Notes under the pieces: model-generated
The model's database searches: none
What the model saw: only the letters and a program-made list of their open reading frames with translations
What the model was told of the DNA's origin: nothing
Assembly (NCBI GenBank): GCA_025558095.1
Contig: JAIVFI010000019.1
Span: forward strand, 248,001 to 312,000
Direction of reading: 5' to 3'
Source: Hyaloraphidium curvatum
Lineage: Eukaryota > Monoblepharomycota > Hyaloraphidiomycetes > Hyaloraphidiales > Hyaloraphidiaceae
Length of the DNA stretch: 64,000 nt
Program-made: the position numbers and the translations under genes
Shown here: positions 52,741 to 62,328 of the stretch, piece after piece
Numbering within the stretch: position 1 is the first letter of the stretch
How the letters are laid out: each line of letters begins with the position of its first letter

Positions 52741-54543
52741 ATGACGGTCACAATCGATTTTGCGTCGACCGTCGGCAAGCCTACGAAGGCGCTCGCCGAC
52801 GCTCTCGACGAGCTTGGCACCCACCTCGCACGGTCCCGGAGATGTGTCGTCGTGACCGGTGCCGGCATCTCCGTCGCCGGGGGCATTCCTGTGAGTGATT
52901 CTCGAAACGAAGTGTATTTCGAAAGCGGCAGGCAGCTCATGCGTGTCGCGCACCCAGGACTTCCGGTCCTCCGACGGCCTCTACAACCTGGTCAAGCAAA
53001 AGTACCCGCACGCCGTCGTCAAGGGGAAGGACCTCTTCGATGCAAACCTCTTCAAGGATGCCACGTCGACCTCCGTGTTCTACACCTTCGTCGCCGAGCT
53101 GAAGGAGCTGGTCAACCGAGCGTCGGTTACGCGCGCACACGAGTTCATCAAGTCCCTCGACGACAGGGGCAAGCTGATGCGCTGCTACACCCAAAACATC
53201 GACGGCCTCGAACCGCGCATCGGCATGTGCGCTCGCCTGGACCTTGCTGTCACCCCGCCGCGCGTGAAGGGCAAGGCGAAGCAGGAGGACGGGGCGAACC
53301 ACGTGCGCGTCGTTCAGCTGCACGGGGACCTCGATCATGTCGTTTGCACGCTCTGCCGGGCCTCTTTCTCGTTCGAGGAGGAGCACCGTCTCGTGTTCCA
53401 GGGCGGCGAGCCGCCGGCTTGCCCTTCCTGCGTGGAGACCGAGGCGACGCGGCAGGCTGCGGGGAAACGCAGGCTCGGGGTCGGCACGCTCAGGCCAGCC
53501 ATCGTTCTGTACAACGAGAACCACGACAAGGGTGGGTGATGGATGGCACTGCATGGCATTATCGTGCTTCTGACCCGCCCCCGCCCCCAGGGGACATCAT
53601 CGGCAAGCTCGTCGGCATCGACCTGCGCCGGAAGCCGGATATGCTCATCGTCATGGGCACGTCGCTCAAAGTCGTTGGCATCAAGAAAGTGGTCAAGGAC
53701 CTCGCCAAGGCCATCCACGCCAGCCCGAACGGCCGCGTCGTGCTCATCAACCAGACGGGCGTGACGAAGGAATGGGAGAGCGTGTTCGACTACCACGTGC
53801 TGGGCCCCGCGGATGCAATCGTCGACCATCTTTGGAAGGATCTTGACCGGAAGGAGCAGAAGAAGGCGATCGAGAAGCTGACGGAGAACGCACGGCCGAA
53901 CCCGCAACGTATGGATCAATCGCTTGGGACGACTCGCTCCGTTCCTAACATTTTCCGTCCAGCTGGCGCAGGGACCCCACGCATCAGCACCTTGTTCAAC
54001 CAGACCAAAGCATCCGCGAACCGAATCGTCGCGAAGTCGCCGAAAGCTGCCTCCTCCCGCTGGTCTCCGTCGATGTCTCCGCGGACTGCATCTGTTCTGG
54101 GACCCCACAAGCCTCTTCCGGTGCCTCGCGCACAGAACGATTCGGACTCTGCGCACGCGAAGCGCATGCTTTCCCCGTCCTTCGTTCCGTGCCCTCCCGC
54201 CGAGCCTGATTCTCCCCAGAAGAGGAGACGCACTCTCTCTGGAGGGAATCTGGCGCTGGACGATGACATTTCTGTCATTGCGGGCGCCACCATCGCGCAG
54301 GACACGGGCTTTATCGCGGCGGTGTCTTCGTCGGCGGCGCTGTCGATGGGTGTCCCGCGGGTAGTGACGCCCGCCGCTGTTGCCGCAACGAAAGTGCCAC
54401 GCACGCAGGCGGAGCAGGTCGCAGTGAGCACGTTGTTCAGGAGCACCAAATCCGGGGCGAGGACGGCGGACTCCAAGGCAAAGGCCGGCGGCGTGGCGGC
54501 GCGCGCCGCACCGAGCCGGGCTCCCGTCGTGGCTGGCAACTAG
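52741..54543 (+). CDS. sirtuin, Hst3/Hst4-type NAD-dependent histone deacetylase
   Basis: Nuclear NAD+-dependent deacetylase; in fungi the Hst3/Hst4 group removes acetyl from histone H3 Lys56. Exon 1 has CVVVTGAGISVAGGIP; after an intron (about 52890-52947), DFRSSDGLYNLVKQKYP, typical of Hst3/4. Catalytic core: CYTQNIDGLEP, VQLHGDLDHVVCTLC with the catalytic His and first zinc Cys pair, CPSC for the second pair, PAIVLYNENHD, then, after an intron near 53532-53590, VGIDLRRKPDMLIVMGTSLK and VLINQTG. A Ser/Pro-rich C-terminal extension of about 230 residues, with PQKRRRTLSG as a likely nuclear signal, ends at 54543. The start is the first ATG after a GC-rich leader. Confidence 0.88.
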   Translation: MTVTIDFASTVGKPTKALADALDELGTHLARSRRCVVVTGAGISVAGGIPVSDSRNEVYFESGRQLMRVAHPGLPVLRRPLQPGQAKVPARRRQGEGPLRCKPLQGCHVDLRVLHLRRRAEGAGQPSVGYARTRVHQVPRRQGQADALLHPKHRRPRTAHRHVRSPGPCCHPAAREGQGEAGGRGEPRARRSAARGPRSCRLHALPGLFLVRGGAPSRVPGRRAAGLPFLRGDRGDAAGCGETQARGRHAQASHRSVQREPRQGWVMDGTAWHYRASDPPPPPGDIIGKLVGIDLRRKPDMLIVMGTSLKVVGIKKVVKDLAKAIHASPNGRVVLINQTGVTKEWESVFDYHVLGPADAIVDHLWKDLDRKEQKKAIEKLTENARPNPQRMDQSLGTTRSVPNIFRPAGAGTPRISTLFNQTKASANRIVAKSPKAASSRWSPSMSPRTASVLGPHKPLPVPRAQNDSDSAHAKRMLSPSFVPCPPAEPDSPQKRRRTLSGGNLALDDDISVIAGATIAQDTGFIAAVSSSAALSMGVPRVVTPAAVAATKVPRTQAEQVAVSTLFRSTKSGARTADSKAKAGGVAARAAPSRAPVVAGN

Positions 54544-54635
54544 CTGGACTAGTGGAATGAATCATCGGCTTCGGCATCTTACGCATGGCGTGTTTCTGTT
54601 GCATTCGTCGTACACTACCTTTAATGTACTAATGT

Positions 54636-55277
54636 CTACCGAATCAAGCTGTCGAGAGCATTCTTGTTCCGCACGCGATGGTCCGCAGGGTTGGCGAAAG
54701 CCTCGTACACTGTGATGATGGGATCGCGATGGTATGTCTCGAACTCCCCTCGGAGGCCAATGTACGATACCCGCGTCGCCTCGTCCTCCCCGCCGTAGTT
54801 CTCGGGGATGAAGATGGTCAGATGCCGCACGCTCTTGAAGTTCGCGACCTTCGTCCAGTACCACGGCGTTTCGCCCTCTGGCACCGACGACAGGAGGGCA
54901 AACTCCTGATCCGGAGTCGTGTCCTCGACGGATGTGAAGTCGAGCGACTCGTTGTTGATGAAGAGGGAGACCCGGGATGGCGTGCTTTCTCCCGGGCCAC
55001 CAAGGATGCAGATGCTCTTGAGCTTCACGAGGCCCGTGAACGGCACGTGGAAGAGCAGCTGGCTGTCCGCGTCCGACTCGACGAATCGCGTGCGGTCGAA
55101 GCGTTCGTCCCACGGCTTGAACACGGTGCGTCCCGCCTCGGGCACCGATTCGTTCAAGCAGCGCACGCGGTCCAGAAAGACGTGCGAGTACAGCGAGTCC
55201 TCGATGCCGCGATCCGGGCCCTCCTTTCCGTCGTGGTCGTGGTCCCGGGCCCCCTCCGAATGGTCGTGGTCGTGCAT
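54636..55277 (-). CDS. PITH-domain protein
   Basis: Single-exon protein of about 213 residues consisting of a PITH domain, the module found at the C-terminus of TXNL1 and in stand-alone PITHD1; it binds the 26S proteasome in the characterised thioredoxin-like members. The N-terminus is His/Asp-rich (MHDHDHSEGARDHDHDG). Family text: VFKPWDERFDRTRFVESDAD, LLFHVPFTGLVKLKSICILG, STPSRVSLFINNESLDF, then the end ITVYEAFANPADHRV. No thioredoxin domain precedes it. It converges with the sirtuin gene (92 bp) and lies in tandem behind the ADCK kinase gene. Confidence 0.88.
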   Translation of the reverse strand: MHDHDHSEGARDHDHDGKEGPDRGIEDSLYSHVFLDRVRCLNESVPEAGRTVFKPWDERFDRTRFVESDADSQLLFHVPFTGLVKLKSICILGGPGESTPSRVSLFINNESLDFTSVEDTTPDQEFALLSSVPEGETPWYWTKVANFKSVRHLTIFIPENYGGEDEATRVSYIGLRGEFETYHRDPIITVYEAFANPADHRVRNKNALDSLIR

Positions 55278-55494
55278 CGTCCGAACTCCGAGGACGAGTA
55301 CAACCCAAGTAGACAGAGCGTGAAGAGCCCTACGGTGATGAAAACGGCCCCGACCTCCTGCACGGGCGGGTGCGCGAGGGCGGAAAGTTCATGCGCAGCG
55401 CACCGAAACACTGTCTCAGAAGTGACGTGGCGAGCCGAGTAGTATGTTCAGCTTTTGCTACAAGAAGGAAACGGCCACTTCCTCCATCAAGCGA

Positions 55495-57862
55495 TCAAGC
55501 CGGCTGCGGAGCCAGCCCCACGATCTTCCCGACCTTCTTCGCGGTGCTGGCTGCGCGCACGGTCCACAGGGAGCGATCCAGCGCCCTCTTCTCCTCCGGG
55601 CTCAGGTCCGCGCCGAGGCCTTCCAGGGTCTTTTCCACCTCGCGGAGGTACTTGCCCGCAAAGTCGAGCAGGTCGAGGTCGGGATCGAGGCGGCGGCCGA
55701 TGCCCTCGACCAGCACGATCGACACCACGACGCTGACAAACTCGCCCTGCACAAAAACGCGTCAAGCGTCGTTCGCGAGCAGCTCTTGGCGGCAACCAAC
55801 CTCAAACTGAACGTGGTAGTTCCGGACCGCGTGCATCACCCGCGCCAGGATGTCGCCGATGCCGATGTTCTGCAGCTGCAGCGTCCTCGAAAAGACGTCC
55901 TTCACGATCGAGTCCACCGCGCGCGCGAACCCGTCCTTGTCCGTGCACGTCTCGGGCCTCCGCGACCGCTCCACCATGAGCTCCCCGGCGCGGTACCCCC
56001 GCCCCTCGCAGACGGCCCGGAACAGGTCCAGGAAGTTCTTGAGGTCCGCCGTGCGCAGGGACGACGTGAGCCCGCAGTCGAGCAGCACCAGATGCGGCTT
56101 GTAGCCTTTGCGGACCAGGTCGTCGACGGCGGCGACGAACTCGTGCTCGGGCAGGTCGCGCAGCCGCCGCGCGTCGTAGAGCTTCAGCGGCGAGGGCGGC
56201 ATCATGATCTCCTCCTGGGCGAGCGGGAAGAAGGTGCTCTGGAAGGCCTTGAGCATGCCGACGAGGAAGCCGCGCTCGGGCTGGGGCTCGATGAAGTTGA
56301 CGAGGATGTTGCCGGGGTGCAGATCGACCTGCCGTGCGCGGGACGGTCACATCCAGCTAGGTCATACGGCGACGTGCGACCCACGTGGACAAAGTTGTCG
56401 ACGGCGAGCATGGTAAGCAGGCAGTCGAGCCCCGTCTTGGCAAGCGTGCTGTCGGCCGCGGTCGGCTCCGAGCTCATGAGGAACTTGCTCAGGGGTATGG
56501 CCGTCTCGTATGTCTCCACCATCACCTGCCAATCCGTGAGCGCGTGCTCCCGCTGTCACCACAAAAACCTACCCTGCTCGAGACGAAAGGCCGGATCACG
56601 GTTGGGAACGAGACCTCGTCGCGGTCCGCAAAGTTGGCCGTGAACCGCTCGATGTTGGTGGCCTCGGTCCTGAGGTCCAGCTGCGCCCGCATCATGGTCC
56701 CGAAGGTGCGCACCTCGTCCGGGATGCTGAACCAGTGCAGGCCCGGCAGCATGTGCACGATGTTGGCAAGGAAGAGGAGGATGGCGAGGTCGCGGTTGAC
56801 GGTTTTGGAGACGCGCGGGTGGAGCACCTTGACCGCGCAGACGGGGGGGTCGTGCGGGCTGAAGGAGGGCGGGACCTGCCGGGGGTGCAGGGTCGCGCGG
56901 TACACCTGGGCGATGGCGCCGACGCCGACGGGTTCCGCGTCGAAGGACTCGAAGATCTCCTCGATAGGCAGGCCGAAGAACTTGTTGATGGCGCGCTGGG
57001 TCTCCTCGAACGAGTGCGGGGCGACCTGCGACTGCAGGCGGGAGAGCCGGATGCAGAGTTCGGGGGGGAAGATGTCGACGCGCGTGCTGGCCCACTGCGC
57101 GAGCTGCCAACGGCGTTACCAACAGATCGTCGACCTCCGCCGAGCTGGCATTACCTTGATGAAGGTGGCCCCGGCGATTTCCATGCAGCGCACGAGCAGA
57201 TCGTACCACCAGAGCGCCCCCGCCCGCTCAGAGTCAAACTCCGGGCACTTTCTGCCGAAAAAGATGGCCGGGATGGTCACGAGCGGTGGGAGGAAGACGA
57301 TGGAGAGGTATATCGCGCGCAGGACCGTCTTGACGGCCTCCGGGACGACCTTCAGGAAGAAGAAGCTCAGGGAGAAGGGCCTGTCCGCGTTGTCGTAGGC
57401 GCCCGGGAGCGGGCTCGCCTCCACGATGATGTCCAGCGGCTTGACCGACATGACGTTGTCGATCGTGTACTTTTCCCCGGGCTTCAGTGCCACTTCGGCG
57501 TACACGATCCCCGCGGAGCCGAGGCCCGCGAAGAACACGCCCGCGAAGAAGGCTGCAGCGTTCCTCCGGCGGCCTCCTCCGGGAGGCGGAGGTCCACGGG
57601 TGCCTGGGATCTGGGCGGCAGCAACCGAGAAGCCGGCGCGTCCGGCCCAGCCGTGCCACGCGGGTGGTGTCCGCAGGGAGACGATGAGCTGGGAAGGGGG
57701 CGATCCCGCGCTCCGAACCGGCGCGAGCGAGGGCGTCGCGTGCACGTGAAGCCGGCAGGGTCCGAAGTTCCGGAGCAGCGATGCGGGGCCGCCGACGCGT
57801 CCGCCCCCGCGGAGCACCGCACGGAGCACGCCGTGCGCGCCCCGCAAGGCGGGCGGGGCCAT
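55495..57862 (-). CDS. mitochondrial ADCK/UbiB-family (ABC1) kinase-like protein
   Basis: Atypical kinase-like protein of the Abc1/ADCK group, linked to coenzyme Q and mitochondrial lipid metabolism. The start at 57862 gives an Arg/Ala-rich presequence; a membrane segment NAAAFFAGVFFAGLGSAGIV follows. ABC1 features: FIKLAQWASTRVDIFPPELC across an intron (KxGQ-type region), FDAEPVGVGAIAQVYRATL in place of the P-loop (Ala-rich), VCAVKVLHPRV, LDLRTEATNIERF, then FVHVDLHPGNILVNF across an intron near 56392-56334, and LVLLDCGLTSSL (DFG reads DCG). The order suits ADCK2-like proteins. Four or so introns. It faces TSR2 with only 65 bp between starts. Confidence 0.88.
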
Positions 57863-57927
57863 GGTCGGGGGGGTTGGCGGGATGTTCCGCCTCCGACGGG
57901 GCCCGACGGCGTAAACAACCACAAACA
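57863..57927. promoter_or_regulatory. 65-bp divergent promoter, ADCK / TSR2
   Basis: Both start codons face outward from this very short gap. Core promoter elements must overlap the leaders or the two coding starts. The TSR2 start is preceded by ACAAACA, an A-rich leader stretch. Confidence 0.5.
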
Positions 57928-58512
57928 ATGGCCGCGCCGCTGCCGCCCGCGCAGCGCCCCGCGGCGTTCGCCGAGGCGGCGGCGCTCGTGCTGCGGCGGT
58001 GGACGGCGCTGCAGATCGCGCTCGACAACGGCCTCGGCGCCGCGGACGCGCAGACCGAGTTCGGCGAGCTGCTCGGCGAGGTGCTCGGCTTCTTCGCGCG
58101 CAACGGCGCAGACGCGCACGCGGACGTGCTCGCAGACAACTTCGACGCGTACTTCGACGACGCATTCGGCGTGGCGCTGGAGGACGGCTCGGCAGGCCAG
58201 GTCGCGCGCGCGCTAGGCGACCTGCACCGCAAAATCGTCGGCAGCGGCGACGCCTCCCCGCTGGCCGCCCTGCGCGAGTCGCAGGACCGCGTGGTCGGCT
58301 CGCAGCGCGCCGGCTCGCAGCTGGTGGCCGCACAGGACGAGGGCCTGACCGTCGAGGACGGCTCGAGCTCGGACGACGGCGAGGACAGCGGCGACGAGGA
58401 CATGGAGGACGCAGCGCCGGCAGCGGGCCCGTCGGCAGCCCCGCCGCGGAGGGAGAAGCAGGAGAGGATCATCGACGAGGACGGCTGGGAGACCGTGCAG
58501 CGGAAGCGGTAG
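57928..58512 (+). CDS. TSR2: pre-rRNA-processing protein TSR2
   Basis: Chaperone of ribosomal protein eS26 that delivers it to pre-40S subunits. Single exon of 194 residues. The conserved N-terminal domain includes AAALVLRRWTALQIALDNGL and, after a Gly/Ala stretch, VLADNFDAYFDDAFGVALED. The C-terminus is acidic (SSSDDGEDSGDEDMED) and ends with the family mark IIDEDGWETVQRKR. Length and layout match the family. It converges with PEPCK (239 bp). Confidence 0.92.
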   Translation: MAAPLPPAQRPAAFAEAAALVLRRWTALQIALDNGLGAADAQTEFGELLGEVLGFFARNGADAHADVLADNFDAYFDDAFGVALEDGSAGQVARALGDLHRKIVGSGDASPLAALRESQDRVVGSQRAGSQLVAAQDEGLTVEDGSSSDDGEDSGDEDMEDAAPAAGPSAAPPRREKQERIIDEDGWETVQRKR

Positions 58513-58751
58513 ACGCATGGCATGTGCCGCGGAACGGAGAACGATCATTCGCTCCCCGCCCCGCATCTCTGGACGGGCTCGCCGTCCATGTCCCCGTACC
58601 CACAATATTGGGCGTTCTTGTATTAACAAAAGAGAGGGAGCCCACAGATCCATTCATTACACTGTGCACCCACGGCCCCTCCTGTGGATGCTTTTCTCCT
58701 CTATGGGTGCCGACGCTGCCGGCGCATGGCAAGGAGGGTAGTGTCCGCGGC

Positions 58752-61189
58752 TCACGCCTTCTGCGCGGCCTTGAGCCGCTGCTCGAGCGCATCGAGCTGC
58801 GCGACGACGCCCTTGGGTAGGCGCTCGCCCATCTTGGCGTAGTACTCCCGGATCTGCGCGACCTCGTCCAGGTATCCGACCGGGTCGACGCTGAGCACCT
58901 CCTTCAGGTCCGCCTCGTCCATCTTCAGGCCGGAGAGGTCGAGGGCCTCGGGCGCCGGGGTGTAGCCGATCGGGGTCTCGATCGCGGCGGCCTTGTCCTC
59001 GCACCGCTCCACGATCCACTTGAGCACGCGCGAGTTCTAAACCAGAAGGCGAGATCAGCTCCACGCACACCGACCGACGCACACCAGCGACGACGCACCT
59101 CGCCGAAACCGGGCCACAGGAACTTGCCGCCCTTCTTGCGGAACCAGTTGACGTGGAAGATCTTGGGCAGCTTCGCCGCCTCGGTCTTCTTGCCGATCGA
59201 CAGCCAGTAGTTCCAGTAGTCGCCCATGTTGTAGCCGCAGAACGGCAGCATGGCGAAGGGGTCGAAGCGGAGCTGGCCCTTGCCGCCCTCAGCCGCGGCC
59301 GTCATCTCGGACGAGACGGACGAGCCGATCATGACGCCGTGGTCCCAGTCGTAGGCCTGGAAAACGAGCGGGGTCTTGGTCTGCCGGCGACCGCCGAAAA
59401 CGATGGCGTCGATCGGGACGCCTGCGAGGTTGTAGTAGGCGGGATCAAGGATCTGCGCGCGGGAGAGGCGATCAGCGGACCACAGGCGGCACGGCGCGGG
59501 CCGACGTACGGGGCACTGGTTCGAGGGGGCGGTGAAGCGGGAGTTGGGGTGCGCGAGGTCGGGCTTGGGCTCGCCCGAGTCCTTGGACCAGATCTGGCCC
59601 CTCCAGGTGGTGATCTTGCCCGCCGGCGGCTCGGGCGTCATGCCCTCCCACCACACGTCGCCGTCCTCGGTGAGGGCCACGTTCGTGTAGACGCAGTTGG
59701 CGTCGAGGCAGCGCATGGCGTTGTAGTTGGTGTCGTCCGAAGTACCGGGGGCGACGCCGAAGAAGCCGGCCTCGGGGTTGATCGCGTAGAGGCGACCGTC
59801 GGGGCCGAACTTGAGCCAGGCTGCAACGACAGCAGTGATGAGCGGGAACCAACGGCGAGCAAATCAAGCCGAGTACGCACCGATGTCGTCACCAATGGTC
59901 TCGACCTTCCACCCCGGGAGCGTGGGCCTCAGCATGGCGAGGTTGGTCTTGCCGCAAGCGCTGGGGAAAGCGGCCGCAATGTAGTGCTTCGAGCCGGCGG
60001 GGCTGGTAAGGCCCATGACGAGCATGTGCTCGGCCAGGGCGTCGCCGTCCTTGCGGGCCATGTTGGAAGCGATGCGGAGCGCGAGGCACTTCTTGCCGAG
60101 GAGCGCGTTGCCGCCGTAGCCGGAGCCGGTGGAGATGATCTCGAGGGTCTCGGGGAAGTGCGTGATCCAGCGGTTGGGGATGTTGCAGGGCCACGTGACG
60201 TCCTTGACGCCCTCCTTGAGCGGGTAAGCGACGGTGTGGACGCACTGGACCCAGGGCTGGTCGGGGTGCGCATCCAGGTAGTCCACGACCTTCTTGCCCA
60301 TGACGGCCATGATCCTCATGTTCACGACCACGTACGCGGAGTCGGTGATCTGCGGGAGGCGCGGGGTACGTGAGCATCGGAACAACCGCAGGCAAAAGAT
60401 ATCATCCGCACCTGGACACCGTAGCGAGCAAGGGGCGACCCCACAGGGCCCATGGAGAAGGCAATCACGTACATCGTGCGGCCTGATGCGAGGTGGTCAG
60501 ATCACTGATGCGGCGACGAGGACGAGCCGCAACGAAGCTCACCCTCCATGCAGCCCTCAAGGATGGGGGCAAGGATCGCCTTCATCTCCTCGGGGCTCTT
60601 CCAGTTGTTCGTCGGACCGGCATCCTCCTTGTTGGTCGTGCAGATGATAGTGGCGGCCTCGGAGCGGGCGACGTCGGCTGCGGGTCGGCGGAAGCAGCGG
60701 AGGAGGCAATGCAGCATACGAAGACCGCGGAAACGCGAGGAAAGAAGGTCCCAGTCAGACGACAGACGGATGTGGAGAGCAGTGGCCAAGACGCACCGGG
60801 GTCCGAACGAGCGAGGTACGAGTTGGGCCGAAGCTTCTCGTTCAGCTTCGTGAAGGTGCCCGCCTTGACGAGCGTGTCCTTCATCAGCTGGTCCTCTTCC
60901 TCGGAGCCGTCGACGTAGTGCACGGCCGCGGGCTTCATGACCTTGACATAGTGGTCAACGTAGTCGAGGATGGACTTGGACTTGATGTCCTCGCGCCTGC
61001 AGGGGCCGGAGAGTCAGCAACGGCGTTGCGAGTGCGTTCCAGACGCGGAGCGCCCTTTCGGAGGCCACAGACTGCCGTCGAAAGACCCTCGACCATCGCA
61101 GTCACACTTCCGGAAGTACGCCACCGTTCGGCCCGCTTGGGTGCGGCGCGCTGCAGAACCGCAACTCACTTGAGTCCTTCGGCAGGCAT
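58752..61189 (-). CDS. phosphoenolpyruvate carboxykinase, GTP-dependent type
   Basis: Gluconeogenic enzyme converting oxaloacetate plus GTP to PEP, CO2 and GDP. Exon 1 is seven codons (MPAEGLK) with a long first intron to about 61000; then [17 protein letters not shown]. Family order: [15 protein letters not shown] across an intron, [34 protein letters not shown], then [20 protein letters not shown], the P-loop [35 protein letters not shown] across an intron, [40 protein letters not shown]. These motifs belong to the GTP (animal/bacterial) class, not the ATP class usual in fungi. About six introns. No mitochondrial presequence is obvious. Confidence 0.9.
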
Positions 61190-61688
61190 CGCGGCGTTCG
61201 TCGCTGGCGCGAACGGAGGACAGAGAGGGGAGAGGATGGGAAAAAGTGCGGACTTCCCGGAGCTCGTGGAGGCGAGGGTCTTTATGTTCGGAGCAGACCG
61301 GAAGACAACGCCGGGAAGACGGTCGGCGTCCGACAATTTCCGATTCCGCTGCCCTCGCGAACATGGACGGGCCAAATGTAGATCCTCCATCTAATTGATG
61401 ATGCAGCAGATGAAGCAAGTTGACTACAAGATGATTCGCAGCATCACGATCGCCGCCAAGCTGGATGACAGGCCGAGGACGCAGGATGCATGAACCCACC
61501 AATCCTGTGATGGAGACCCAGCGATGCCAGACTCGGCACGTCATTAGCTACATTCAATTGCTTGGACGTTGAGCTGTGGGAGCTTGACTTGACGATGGTC
61601 CTCGGTGTAAGGGCTACGGGTCGAGCGGGGAAGACTGCAGGTTTTCCCGAAGTGCAATGGCCGAGATCCACATCATCCATTGCGACCA
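61190..61688. promoter_or_regulatory. divergent promoter region, PEPCK / SDHAF4
   Basis: A 499-bp gap between outward-facing starts. The stretch 61390-61560 is more AT-rich than the surroundings and is the likeliest core promoter zone. No gene is seen; carbon-source elements cannot be claimed by eye. Confidence 0.4.
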
Positions 61689-62156
61689 ATGTCTGCACAC
61701 TTGCGACCCTGCGCCCTCTCGCTCCGCCCTTCCTCCCTTCCTTCGAGAACACTGCTTCCGCGGGGGGCGTTCGCGGCGCCGCGGCACTTCTCCGCCGGCC
61801 CGCGCGCGCTGCAGAGCCAGCCGTTCCCCTTCTCGACCCCACCGGGGCCCATACCCCTGGGTGACAAGGAGCAGCAGCGGGAAATCGACGAAATGATCCG
61901 GCGCGGGGGCGTCGCCGAGGTTGGGTCGGGTTCGGAGGAGCTGGCCGATCTGGAGGACGCGAGGCATCGGGACGCCGAGAAGGAGCCCCTCAAGCCGTTC
62001 GAGAACGACATAAACCCGGTCACCGGAGAGAAGGGAGGCCCGCGCGGACCGGAACCTACGCGCTACGGCGACTGGGAACGGAAGGTGGGAAGTCTTGAAG
62101 GGCACTCTGCTCTGTCTTGACTTCCACTTCGTCAGGGTCGAGTGTACGACTTCTGA
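61689..62156 (+). CDS. SDHAF4: succinate dehydrogenase assembly factor 4 (DUF1674)
   Basis: Small mitochondrial chaperone that binds flavinylated Sdh1 before SDH assembly. The start at 61689 gives MSAHLRPCALSLRPSSLPSR, an Arg/Ser-rich presequence running into PRHFSAGPRA. The conserved C-terminal domain is FENDINPVTGEKGGPRGPEP, then TRYGDWERKGRVYDF. The last six residues come from a second exon after intron 62085-62135 (51 nt, GTGGGA...CGTCAG); without it the frame runs to an unrelated end at 62120. Length of about 138 residues is normal. Confidence 0.9.
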
Positions 62157-62328
62157 TCTGACAATTGATTTCGTTGATCAATGGCATTGTGCTCGCTACT
62201 GTGTCGTCCATGCCTTCGATGCTGCCTGACGGCGAGCTCGGGAGATGAGGGAGGGTCCAGCGTCATCAACGCGTTGTCCCCCACCTCGAACCGGGACCAC
62301 GCGCTACCGTGGGCGCTAGCCGTCGCCG

